Shown here one piece after another: positions 27,701 through 34,905 of a DNA stretch of 64,000 nt. Origin of the DNA: Arcuatula senhousia (Eukaryota; Mollusca; Bivalvia; Mytilida; Mytilidae). The translations under genes and the position numbers were made by a program. Location: positions 496,001 through 560,000 of the forward strand of contig OZ020311.1 in NCBI GenBank assembly GCA_963971305.1. Direction: 5' to 3'. Numbering within the stretch: the stretch's first letter is position 1; every line of letters starts with the position of its first letter. The notes below the pieces were generated by a model. The model searched no databases. It saw only the letters and a program-made list of their open reading frames with translations, and had not been told where the DNA came from.

Positions 27701-30700
27701 GTAAATAATAGCTTTAGCTGATTTCTTTTCATGTTTGACAAATGCCCTTACACAAACACTTATACCAGAATGACTGCATAGTCTACAACCTCATATATCT
27801 TTATTATAATCCAGGGAGATTAAGTTTGAATTAAGATACCTCCATATCCAACCAATTTGTGAGGACGACAATTATGTAAAGGGCCTACGGCAAATTTAAA
27901 TGTATTTCACGGAGAAAGTGACAATTTAAGCTGGACTAATAGACCTATATACAATAATTTTATGGGGAGGAGTGTTGAAAGTACCTGTTAATCTGTTCAA
28001 TTATATACACGTGATAAGACGACTCTAAACGTTGATATCAGGGAAGATAACTCCGTTAGATGATAGAGATATCAATGGACAATCCAGAGAATGTTGATAC
28101 AAACAAGTCGATACAAACATATTATTGGGGTATAATTGAGCATTTGATCCTTTAGTAAACAGTGTCATCAAAAGTGTTGGTTTTTGTTTGAAATCTGTTG
28201 GAAGTTCTTTACATTCAAATGTGGTGAATTTTTTTCTATATTTTAATTTGTTTATCAGTTTTTCAATGAAAAATTTGGTACTTTACTTTATAATTTTTTA
28301 ATTAACCATAATTCATCAAACGTAATTAATCTGATGAAATTTAACTCTTTTTTTATAGAAAAAGAAATAAACTGCAGAGACAAAAAATTTAAAATGGCAT
28401 TCAATATCAATTTAAATGATACAATGTTCTCCAAAGTCACCTATAAAGTCAGTTGTTTGAAATTCAAATTTTTAATATTTTAATTTTCTATTATCTTGAC
28501 AAATATGACAATTCTTTAAAATATTAGGTTGCCCTGCTCAACAATTCAAGGTGCCCCATGCTCCTGTTATTTCAAAGTATTGAAGCATCAGTAACTTAAT
28601 CAATACTGTACAAAAATTTCATTTTACCATGTTTACATTATCAAACTATATATAGCTAATTGTTGTGAAAAGTTTTATTCAAATCCACTGATTTGTTTCA
28701 TGGTATTATACAGTAACCATCAGGGGATGGGTGTTGTGGGTTGAACTTTGTGTCCACCATATAAACAGAACTAAGTGTTGTGTGGCAGTGTAAAAATAAA
28801 AGCACTCACCATAGTTATTCCCCTTGATTCCTGTATTACAGCCCGGGACAAACTGTTCCCGCTCGTCAGTCTGACTAGCTGTAATGGATAGAGAATAGTT
28901 TATTTTTAAGTGGAGCTTAAAACAGAAGAAAATGTGTTTGAAAGACACAGAGGCCACACAGTGAAACATGAAGCCACACACGGCATTTATTTCCAGACAT
29001 ATACTTAATCTACAAATTTGTGAAGATTTCAAATTTTAAATCCTATATAATATTTTAAAGCACTTTTTTCTTACCAATTGGTTTTCTTGGTAAATTCTGA
29101 TGATGAAAGATTTCTCCATAAAATATGAATATACAGATATAAGAAATACACTGGGGTTTTTTTTGTTGGTTTCTTTTTGTTTGTTTTTTTAATAAGAAGT
29201 CTCTAAAAAGAAATGTCTGATCTTTAACATTTTTAACAAGATAAATTTTAACCACTAATGAGAGCAAACTCAGGTGCTGCTAATAGTAAGCATTCCTGCT
29301 TGTTGCAACACACCCATTGGGTGCAAAAAATCAGACCCTCTGAATTCGGTAATTTTGTTATGTACCTTTATTAAGTGTAAAATTTGTAAATGGACTACAG
29401 TACAAAGCCTTTAAGACAATTATGTCATTCATGTTTCTAACTTCTTGACCTTAGACAACCCAACGGAAATTGTTGAAAGCATAAAAATTTCACACTCTTA
29501 GAAACAAAATTTCTGTTTGTACTTAATCAAAGCTGATGAAATTGTGTCAAAAAATAAGCATGATAAGTACAAAATGTATGTATACATAAAGATTACATCA
29601 CAAGATTACGGAAATATAAAGTCAGTCCACGATGACATGACAAGCTGTGTGTGTAAACCATTGAAATCGTTTGAATTGCCGATGACACAAGTCAACTCTA
29701 TAAACATAGATAGCTCTGTGTCTGCACCACCCTCCCTTTTATACTCATTTCTCTGCATTGAAATGTTGTTTGACTTTCAATGATAAAAACCAATTCAAAG
29801 GATAATGCTAATCCATGACTAAATCTATAGACAAACTCTTCTATTTAAATTCTACTGGTTGTAAGCAAGGGATTTAATCACACGAGACAAATATCTAGGA
29901 TGCATAGAACTTGTCGTATTCCTCCTTTTATTGTAGGTTTAGGGTATAAGATAGCTGTCTACAAAGTTAACTGATGTTATAACATAACTGACATTATCAA
30001 CTGACACAGTAGTGGAAAAGTAGAAATTGTAACAAAACTAAAAGTAATAAAGCTGTACTGTATATAAAACTGACTAAATACAATTAGCGGGAACAATTTA
30101 AGAAGAAACTAAGTAGTTTTACTTTGTACACCAGATACATTGTAACTATTATGTGTCTTTAATGTTCAAAATGTTCTAAAATGACCAGTCTCACTGCATT
30201 AATTATTTCTGACACTTTTTCAACCAAATTTACAAAGGGGGATGTTTTCAGTAGGGGATAGAAACGTCATACATACCCTCTGTAAGCCACGTTTCTTGCA
30301 TCTGGCTAAGGTCTTGAAATAATTCTGTAATGAAAAATATATTAAATAATAGACTGGCCAAAACTTTGCTTTGCAAAGAAACGTTGATAGCATATTGTCC
30401 AATGAATTGGGTGTGACCTTTAATTATCTATGTTTTTTTATAAACTTTTGCATGGCCATATCTAGCTGACTTTTGATTAAAGACTTTAAAGACCTTTAAA
30501 CTAAACAGAAGAAAAGTTGAAAAAAATATTTAAAAACAACACAACATGATGACTTATCTGCAATACAACAAATGATTTTTTTTTTTAAAAACTTAAAATT
30601 AGCATCAAACTCAAAATTACCGTCAGAAACTTGGGATAGCTCAGAATCTCTTTTAACTGCCCTCTTACTGCAAGTATTAGGTTTATAGCTTGTTCTGTCT

Positions 30701-30738
30701 TCTGAGTCAGAGCTAGAACAAGAAAGGTCTTTACCGAG
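3325..30738 (-). CDS. ETV1/4/5: PEA3-subfamily ETS transcription factor (ETV1/4/5 type), seven coding exons, 5' end incomplete
   Basis: Sequence-specific DNA-binding transcription factor acting in the nucleus. Joining 30738-30621, 30324-30277, 28878-28810, 16822-16477, 11655-11432, 4277-4078 and 3744-3325 gives 474 codons plus stop. Every intron is GT-AG and the phases (1,1,1,2,1,0) agree at all six junctions. Order in the partial protein: acidic activation domain around residues 28-55 ([13 protein letters not shown]), VP degron-like motif near residue 63, Ser/Pro-rich linker, SUMO motifs IKTE, FKQE and IKQE, ETS domain about residues 298-380, and a C-terminal tail ending CVY. Human ETV1 is about 477 residues, so only a short N-terminus is missing (PEA3 proteins normally start MDGFYDQQVP). 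Known for the family: FGF/ERK-responsive regulators of development; whether this copy behaves so is inference. Invertebrates usually have one PEA3 gene, so I do not choose between ETV1, ETV4 and ETV5. Confidence 0.95.
3745..4077 (-). other. ETV intron within the ETS domain
   Basis: 333-bp phase-0 intron, by far the shortest large-domain intron here. AT-rich; no repeat or motif of note. Confidence 0.85.
4078..4277 (-). CDS. ETV1/4/5: ETV exon 6: first half of ETS domain
   Basis: 200 bp, residues 269-335. Acceptor TTTTTCAG, donor GAG|GTCAGT, a moderate donor lacking AAG at positions +3 to +5. Encodes [20 protein letters not shown], then a segment rich in conserved ETS residues through FKLIEPEE. 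The Trp residues and LWQFL helix are those of the ETS winged helix-turn-helix. The intron splits the ETS domain exactly before VARRWG. Confidence 0.97.
5499..5642 (+). repeat. dispersed repeat family E
   Basis: About 145 bp. Begins near gccaattg, passes a 'gaaggctgctggctg' block and 'ccattgtgg', and ends 'acacttattccacatct'. The same order of blocks recurs at about ten other places in the window on both strands, so it is a moderately diverged interspersed family. No coding capacity; class unknown. Confidence 0.75.
6120..6420. promoter_or_regulatory. candidate conserved non-coding element
   Basis: Balanced, non-repetitive sequence within AT-rich intron, with homeodomain-type TAAT cores and GATA-like cores. 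No open frame. It looks like constrained regulatory DNA, but this is an impression from composition only. Confidence 0.25.
8128..8167. repeat. imperfect inverted repeat
   Basis: ATATCAC ... GTGATAT arms flank a G/C-rich centre with 'ggggctgatggccc'. Could be the hairpin of a small MITE. Immediately upstream (7979-8025) is a threefold 14-bp imperfect tandem of 'cctatat(c/t)(a/g)ca'. Confidence 0.35.
9408..9502 (+). repeat. family E repeat, partial and diverged
   Basis: Keeps 'gaaggctgctggctgttttt' and an 'attccacatct' end, with the middle replaced or diverged. Confidence 0.45.
9560..10060. promoter_or_regulatory. candidate conserved non-coding element
   Basis: About 500 bp of complex sequence with several TAATTA, GATTAG and CAATTA-type homeodomain sites, lacking repeats and open frames. 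The clearest of the intronic islands. Confidence 0.3.
10950..11385 (+). repeat. two family E copies plus a short tandem of the 3' end
   Basis: One copy runs 10950-11095 and another about 11165-11310. The end of the second copy (block 'aaacttattccacatttt' plus 'gatctaaaaatat', period near 33 bp) is then repeated about three times up to 11385. This lies directly upstream (minus sense: downstream) of ETV exon 5. Confidence 0.7.
11432..11655 (-). CDS. ETV1/4/5: ETV exon 5: SUMO-site linker
   Basis: 224 bp, residues about 194-268. Acceptor CCTATAG, donor G|GTAAGA. Contains FKQELYD and [13 protein letters not shown], which match FKQEYHD and IKQEPRDFAYD of ETV1; both carry the hydrophobic-K-x-E SUMO consensus. 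It ends in phase 1 and its last G joins the GT of the next exon to make Gly. Confidence 0.95.
12238..12300 (-). repeat. family E fragment
   Basis: Reverse-orientation end of the repeat ('ggaataagtgtacgtgacac'), truncated. Confidence 0.55.
14164..15589. promoter_or_regulatory. cluster of nuclear-receptor binding motifs
   Basis: TGACCTTGA (the reverse of TCAAGGTCA, an ERR/SF-1-type extended half site) occurs at 14164, 14346, 14412 and 15581. A DR1-like AGGTCA-A-AGGACA lies at 14314-14326, and additional TGACCT or AGGTCA half sites lie between. Whether this is a functional enhancer or a feature of an old repeat is unknown. Confidence 0.35.
16265..16385. repeat. tandem duplication of about 58 bp beside ETV exon 4
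   Basis: The block 'aggtgaaggaagaccccct' ... 'ttgacctct' occurs twice in succession, about 90 bp into the intron after the exon 4 donor. Confidence 0.7.
16477..16822 (-). CDS. ETV1/4/5: ETV exon 4: Ser/Pro-rich linker with internal duplication
   Basis: 346 bp, residues about 79-194. Acceptor TATTTTAG at 16823-16824, donor AG|GTAAGG at 16476. It begins [12 protein letters not shown], where IKTE is a SUMO consensus and matches the KIKKEP region of ETV1. [12 protein letters not shown] then appears twice with a 17-residue (51-bp) period, followed by a Ser-rich run rich in likely phosphorylation sites ([12 protein letters not shown]). The minus-strand frame next to this one is also open for 84 codons by chance. 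Confidence 0.92.
17380..17900. promoter_or_regulatory. candidate conserved non-coding element
   Basis: Complex intronic sequence with TTAATTG/CAATTA sites and no repeats or frames. Weak compositional evidence only; a similar island lies at 18470-18790. Confidence 0.22.
20045..20070 (+). repeat. poly-T tract (26 nt)
   Basis: An uninterrupted T run. On the gene-sense (minus) strand it is a poly-A, so it could be the tail of an old retroposed sequence, but no body is recognisable next to it. Confidence 0.8.
20206..20580. repeat. 45-bp minisatellite, about 8 copies
   Basis: Unit 'gggttttg(c/t)ttttc(c/t)t' + 'atttt(t/c)atcatatgatg' + 'cct(a/c)tagaag(a)', period 45 bp in the first units and slightly shorter in the last. 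Each unit contains the perfect palindrome ATCATATGAT. Because 45 is divisible by three, two plus-strand frames stay open (up to 125 codons), but the products are simple repeats and I do not call a gene. Confidence 0.95.
23186..23358 (+). repeat. SINE-sized dispersed repeat (family G), copy 1
   Basis: About 170 bp from 'aaaggttgtccc' through 'ggagagcaatacccatg', 'ttaaagacccct', 'ccgctgcaaaggccacact' and 'tttcccaatccaggataaa'. A second copy with the same block order is at 45385. Size and non-coding nature suggest a SINE or SINE-like element; a tRNA-type head was not recognised. Confidence 0.7.
24580..24850. promoter_or_regulatory. candidate conserved non-coding element
   Basis: G/C-balanced island with TAATTA and TCTAATTAGA-type sites inside the 12-kb ETV intron; no repeat or frame. 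Similar islands lie at 20620-20890, 21860-22330 and 27860-28150. Confidence 0.27.
25955..26515. repeat. threefold 168-bp tandem repeat inside the MITE-like element
   Basis: Three consecutive copies differing by scattered substitutions. Markers 'aatatgca(a/c)atca' and 'acatgctacttagcagctg' recur in each. Confidence 0.9.
26525..26555. repeat. GGACGGACAGAC microsatellite
   Basis: Short GACG/GACA repeat ('gacggacggacagacggac'), a common companion of mollusc mobile elements. Confidence 0.9.
28810..28878 (-). CDS. ETV1/4/5: ETV exon 3: COP1-degron-like segment
   Basis: 69 bp reading [17 protein letters not shown] then IKGNNY after junction repair. Acceptor ATTACAG, donor G|GTGAGT, phase 1 at both ends. 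It aligns with AQVPDNDEQFVPDYQ of ETV1. The EQFVP core is the type of motif bound by the COP1 ubiquitin ligase in mammalian PEA3 proteins, but the usual acidic residue after VP is Gly here. Confidence 0.9.
28879..30276 (-). other. ETV intron between exons 2 and 3
   Basis: 1.4-kb phase-1 intron, AT-rich. Nothing beyond splice signals was recognised. Confidence 0.85.
30277..30324 (-). CDS. ETV1/4/5: ETV exon 2: core of acidic activation domain
   Basis: A 48-bp micro-exon. With the G from the previous exon it reads [16 protein letters not shown], nearly identical to [16 protein letters not shown] of vertebrate ETV1, the acidic helical transactivation segment. Acceptor ATTACAG at 30325-30327, donor G|GTATGT at 30276. 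It is too short to show as an open frame of its own and was found by family motif and phase. Confidence 0.92.
30325..30620 (-). other. ETV intron between exons 1 and 2
   Basis: 296-bp phase-1 intron; AT-rich. Confidence 0.85.
30621..30738 (-). CDS. ETV1/4/5: ETV exon 1 of those found: basic N-terminal segment
   Basis: 118 bp, residues 1-39 of the partial protein ([14 protein letters not shown]... to ...SQVSD). The acceptor is a long pyrimidine tract ending TACAG at 30739-30741; the donor is G|GTAATT at 30620. It starts in phase 0 and ends in phase 1. The KR-rich stretch followed by RDSE corresponds to the region just before ELFQDLSQ in vertebrate ETV1/5. No Met precedes it, so an upstream exon must supply the start. 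Confidence 0.85.
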
Positions 30739-31578
30739 CTGTACAAAGAAAAAGAAAAATGTAATTATTATTTTGAAGCAAAAGGTGAAACAATTATCTG
30801 AAAGGCCTTGAATATGACGCCATAACATGTTTCATAACACTATAAATGTCAAACATATTTGTGTAATATGAGATTGAAATATTCCATATATTTATATATT
30901 CAAAAGACATAGAAAAAATTCAAAAGCCTGTGCCCGTTTATACCCATTTAAGAATAAAAATTGAAGACTGATAAAATCAATTTTGCAAGATGAGTGCACA
31001 TCTTTGTGATCTTGTCATTATTGAAAAAGCTAAAACTTGTCTTAAATCAATATTTCCTAAATAAACAATTTCTAGCCACAATACGGCTGCACGTGCAACC
31101 CCCTAGTAGGGCAAAATAATAGGACGCACGTCCCATCAAAGGAAAGGTTGGTTCATAATAGTCATTATAATTACACTTTGAAGGGACAAAAAATGATGCG
31201 TGTCAGAAATTTGAAAAGAAGTACGTTCACTCACTTGATCAGTTTTCAAAGGTAAAGGAAAAAAGAATACGTTGGTGATACTTTATGAATATAGCATGCT
31301 GCACTATATCAATGTGCAAAATGATATTTTGGGCAACAATGGAACTAAATAAGCATCTTGTACATGGAAAACCAATCATCAAATTATGTGACGGACGACA
31401 ATCCTAATCATATCATATCCTTCTAAACTTTTGATTCTTATTCCAAATTAGTAATTACTCGCATTAAACGATAAACTAAAACGAAAAAAACCAAATAATG
31501 ATAAAAAAAGGAAAGTGATAATAAAAAGAAAATACTGATATAAAATAATCGGGAAAAATGGAACTAAATTCGTTTCTG
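30739..31578. other. upstream ETV intron, no gene seen
   Basis: AT-rich sequence between the first exon found and the 94-bp minisatellite. No Met-containing exon in the right phase was recognised. Confidence 0.5.
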
Positions 31579-32757
31579 TCTAAGTATAGCATTTCTTGGT
31601 CCTGTTTGCCAGTCTTTCTACTCCTTGCCCCCGCTTATTGCCCGACAGACAGTAATACTTACTACGTTTATATCTAGGTATGGTACTTCTTGATCCTGTG
31701 TGCCAGTCTCTCTACTCATGGCCCCCGCTCATTGCCCGACAGACAGTAATACTTACTACGTTTATATCTAGGTATGGTACTTCTTGATCCTGTGTGCCAG
31801 TCTCTCTACTCATGGCCCCCGCTCATTGCCCGACAGACAGTAATACTTACTACGTTTATATCTAGATATGGTACTTCTCGATCCTGTGTGTCAGTCTCTC
31901 TACTCAGGCCCCCGCTCATTGCCCGACAGACAGTAATACTTACTACGTTCATGTCTAGGTATGGTACTTCTTGATCCTGTGTGCCAGTCTCTCTACTCAT
32001 GGCCCCCGCTCATTGCCCGACAGACAGTAATACTTACTACGTTTATATCTAGGTATGGTACTTCTTGATCCTGTGTGCCAGTCTTTCTACTCATGGCCCC
32101 CGCTCATTGCCCGACAGACAGTAATACTTACTACGTTTATATCTAGGTATGGTACTTCTTGATCCTGTGTGCCAGTCTCTCTACTCATGGCCCCCGCTCA
32201 TTGCCCGACAGACAGTAATACTTACTACGTTTATATCTAGGTATGGTACTTCTTGATCCTGTGTGCCAGTCTCTCTACTCATGGCCCCCGCTCATCGCCC
32301 GACAGACAGTAATACTTACTACGTACATGTCTAGGTATGGTACTTCTTGATCCTGTGTGCCAGTCTCTCTACTCATGGCCCCCGCTCATTGCCCGACAGA
32401 CAGTAATACTTACTACGTTTATATCTAGGTATGGTACTTCTTGATCCTGTGTGCCAGTCTTTCTACTCATGGCCCCCGCTCATTGCCCGACAGACAGTAA
32501 TACTTACTACGTTTATATCTAGGTATGGTACTTCTTGATCCTGTGTGCCAGTCTCTCTACTCATGGCCCCCGCTCATTGCCCGACAGACAGTAATACTTA
32601 CTACGTTTATATCTAGGTATGGTAATTCTTGATCCTGTGTGCCAGTCTCTCTACTCATGGCCCCCGCTCATTGCCCGACAGACAGTAATACTTACTACGT
32701 TTATATCTAGGTATGGTACTTCTTGATCCTGTGTGCCAGTCTCTCTACTCATGGCCC
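31579..32757. repeat. 94-bp minisatellite, about 12.5 copies
   Basis: The marker 'tggtacttct' recurs at 31681, 31775, 31869, 31962, 32056 and every 94 bp to 32714, with a diverged first unit from about 31587 and a partial last one. Each unit includes 'cccccgctcattgcccgac' and 'agtaatacttactacg'. Copies are nearly identical apart from a few substitutions and a 1-bp loss near 31910, suggesting recent expansion or homogenisation. It lies about 0.85 kb upstream of the first ETV exon found. Open frames through it are trivial. Confidence 0.97.
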
Positions 32758-33204
32758 GATGGATGGGAAATGACACATTTGAATATTGACTTCTTTCTTG
32801 GTAACTGAAAGTATAAAAATAACATAATGAGATATTCTTTATCAGTCTTTTTACAAGAGCAAATAAACAAAATCTAGGTTTTGTTTACACCACCAATATT
32901 AAACACAACAATCAAGAAAAAATCTACCAATGTAACAAAAGCACCATTTTAGTTTGCTAGTAAATAAATGTAAAGACGACAAATGAAATGACATGGCATG
33001 AAAATTCTGTCAATGACTGATATAAAAAAGTTTTGCAAAGAAACGATGCAAACTATTTTATTTATTAATAAAATTCCAACATCTTAACACCAAGTTTGGC
33101 AAAAACATTTATACACTTTTAAACAAAGGTTTTTGACTTATTTTAGTTGTGGATCTATACAATTTATTTATAAAAGCACTAACTATTCTTTCAGTAACGT
33201 TCTT
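32758..33204. other. AT-rich stretch, nothing recognised
   Basis: Simple AT-rich sequence between the minisatellite and a family C repeat. Confidence 0.5.
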
Positions 33205-33530
33205 ATATGCAATTGGACACCGTAAATACAACGTTCCACAACAAACAAATATCTGAAGATATTCTGAAAATTATATGGTATTTAATCGCATCCGAGTACA
33301 TCGTCAACTTCGAAATTACAAATACCAAAACGCGGGTATGAACGGTTAATTTGGATATGCTATATATCGATATTTCAAGGAGTAACCTCTCATCAGTAGC
33401 ATTTAAATCAAAACATTGGAAGGTCAAATTCCAAAACTGTTGAAAACAAAAAGTACTCAAAACCAAAACGTTCGAACAAGGAAGCGAACTCAGCACCGAG
33501 GATATCGACCATATGAATTACAAGGAAAGA
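33205..33530 (-). repeat. family C repeat copy with hammerhead-like core
   Basis: Reverse-orientation copy of the roughly 350-bp family seen at 50.35 kb. Blocks in minus-strand order: 'cacaaggtttctttccttg', 'atggtcgatatcctcggtgc', 'gaccttccaatgttttgatt', then the ribozyme-like core, then 'ccaaattaaccg'. Non-coding. Confidence 0.75.
33358..33402 (-). ncRNA. hammerhead-ribozyme-like motif in family C (best copy)
   Basis: Minus strand: TGCTA, CTGATGA, 13-nt stem-loop II (GAGG/CCTT with loop TTACT, one G-U pair), GAAA, TATC, then GATATATAGCA. CUGAUGA and GAAA are the invariant hammerhead core; AUC is an allowed cleavage triplet; TGCTA can pair with TAGCA as a stem I. Stem III would be only a palindromic ATAT and stem I contains an unpaired GATATA segment, so activity is uncertain. 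Confidence 0.45.
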
Positions 33531-34744
33531 AACCTTGTGCTTTAAACAATTTTGAATTTAAAAAACGGAATTTAAAAAACTTTGGAATATAAATAACCCC
33601 ATGTCACAAGAGAAGATCGTGTCATTTCTAATGCCATTCTTATTTTGTGGTGATTGTTAGAAATACAGATTTCTTCTTTCCGTAATGAGTATAACAAAAG
33701 ACTTATAAAACAAAATTTTCGAACGTGAAGTATCAATCTCATATGTATAGTTCCATATTTATGTTTTAGAGTAAGGAACTAATGAAACCAGTTTTTCTTG
33801 CTAAATGTCATTCTAGGATTTGCAATTCGAATTTGACTTGAGTGGTCATCACATTAAAAAAGCATAAGAAACCAAAAAATATTTTGATTTACAATTAATA
33901 ACTTTCCTTACTTGTAAAGTAATATATCTACCTCACCAAGATATTTCATGCATTTTTGCACATAATTCGAGATGCCCAGGGTAAAAAAAATGTCCTTTAC
34001 GGTCTTCAAAAACGGGTTTCTTTCTATATCAGCCACAAGTTGAAAACAATGTGCGAGAGGAAAAGTTCAGGTTGAATTTCTAACCCTAAAGGATAGGTTG
34101 AAGGCAAAGATATTGCCAATTAAGGAAAGTCAAAAGTTATCATGGATAAGAAATAACATTTGAAAGTCTGATTTTAGGATTTGAATGTTAAAGGTGTTAT
34201 ATTTAGACCTCGCATTTTGCATTTACTTTCAAACAGAGCTGCAAGACACATGTAAAACAGTCTAACATTAAAGTATCCTTGTTAACTACAAACATGACAA
34301 ATTACAAAGCGTACTAGATATACAAAACGTACGATATTCTTCATTTTGCTCTCATTACAATGACAAAGTGTCTCCGTGATGAAATCATTAACAGGCCGTC
34401 TTTTTCTGCAGTCTCTGTTCCTGACATGGTAATCTATTTCGCGGCATGGGGTTTCCCGCCAAATTGCACGCGACTTGGTCAATAGTTATAGGCGTTAAGC
34501 AATAATAATCCTGTATTTAGTTATATTTTGTAATCAATTTTGAAGACTAGGTCTAGGTCACCTCTATTCAGTTCGTGTAATTCAGATAAAACACCACAAA
34601 TTTAGTACAAAACATTGTACTTTAAGCATCCCCGTGTTTATCCCATAACTTGATCGACCAATCGAACATGTAAAACTTAATAAATTGATTGAAAGTCTTT
34701 ATGCTCTGTTTTCTGCTACTATATTGTAAGATATAAAATCAGTA
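33531..34744. other. upstream region with an E2F-like site
   Basis: Mostly AT-rich. A small G/C-rich spot contains tttcccgccaaa at 34452-34463, a perfect E2F-type palindrome-like site (TTTGGCGGGAAA on the minus strand), followed on the minus strand by a short ATG frame that I cannot assign. No repeat family recognised. Confidence 0.4.
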
Positions 34745-34905
34745 ATGTTAGGTAAAGAAGCAGAGGTACCCATGGGGCATCCAAATGTCAAAGTCCGAAA
34801 GGGCAGAGACAAAACTAATAAGCACCAACGAGAACAGGACGGAAAAAAACCAGACAACATAAAACAGAAAACACTAGTACAAAAACAAGCAAATAGCAAT
34901 CAGCA
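34745..34905 (-). mobile_element. solo 3' end of reverse-transcriptase family B
   Basis: Reverse complement of the tail found at 57.87-58.01 kb: 'aagcagaggtaccca' ... 'atgtcaaagtccgaaaggg' 'cagagac' ... 'aaacag'. No reverse-transcriptase sequence is attached, so it is a 5'-truncated insertion. Confidence 0.75.

Larger units (their letters stand above)
16823..28809 (-). other. ETV intron between exons 3 and 4
   Basis: 12-kb phase-1 intron, the largest. It holds a 26-nt T run (20045-20070), the 45-bp minisatellite, a SINE-sized repeat, a MITE-like element, and several complex islands (17.38-17.90, 18.47-18.79, 20.62-20.89, 21.86-22.33, 24.58-24.85, 27.86-28.15 kb). Confidence 0.8.

Noticed and set aside
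28706..29032. 108-codon minus-strand frame as one exon
   Set aside because: Only 28810-28878 is coding; the rest lies beyond clear acceptor and donor sites.
31579..32757. Regular 94-bp array considered as CRISPR-like
   Set aside because: No unique spacers; the whole unit repeats, and the genome is eukaryotic.
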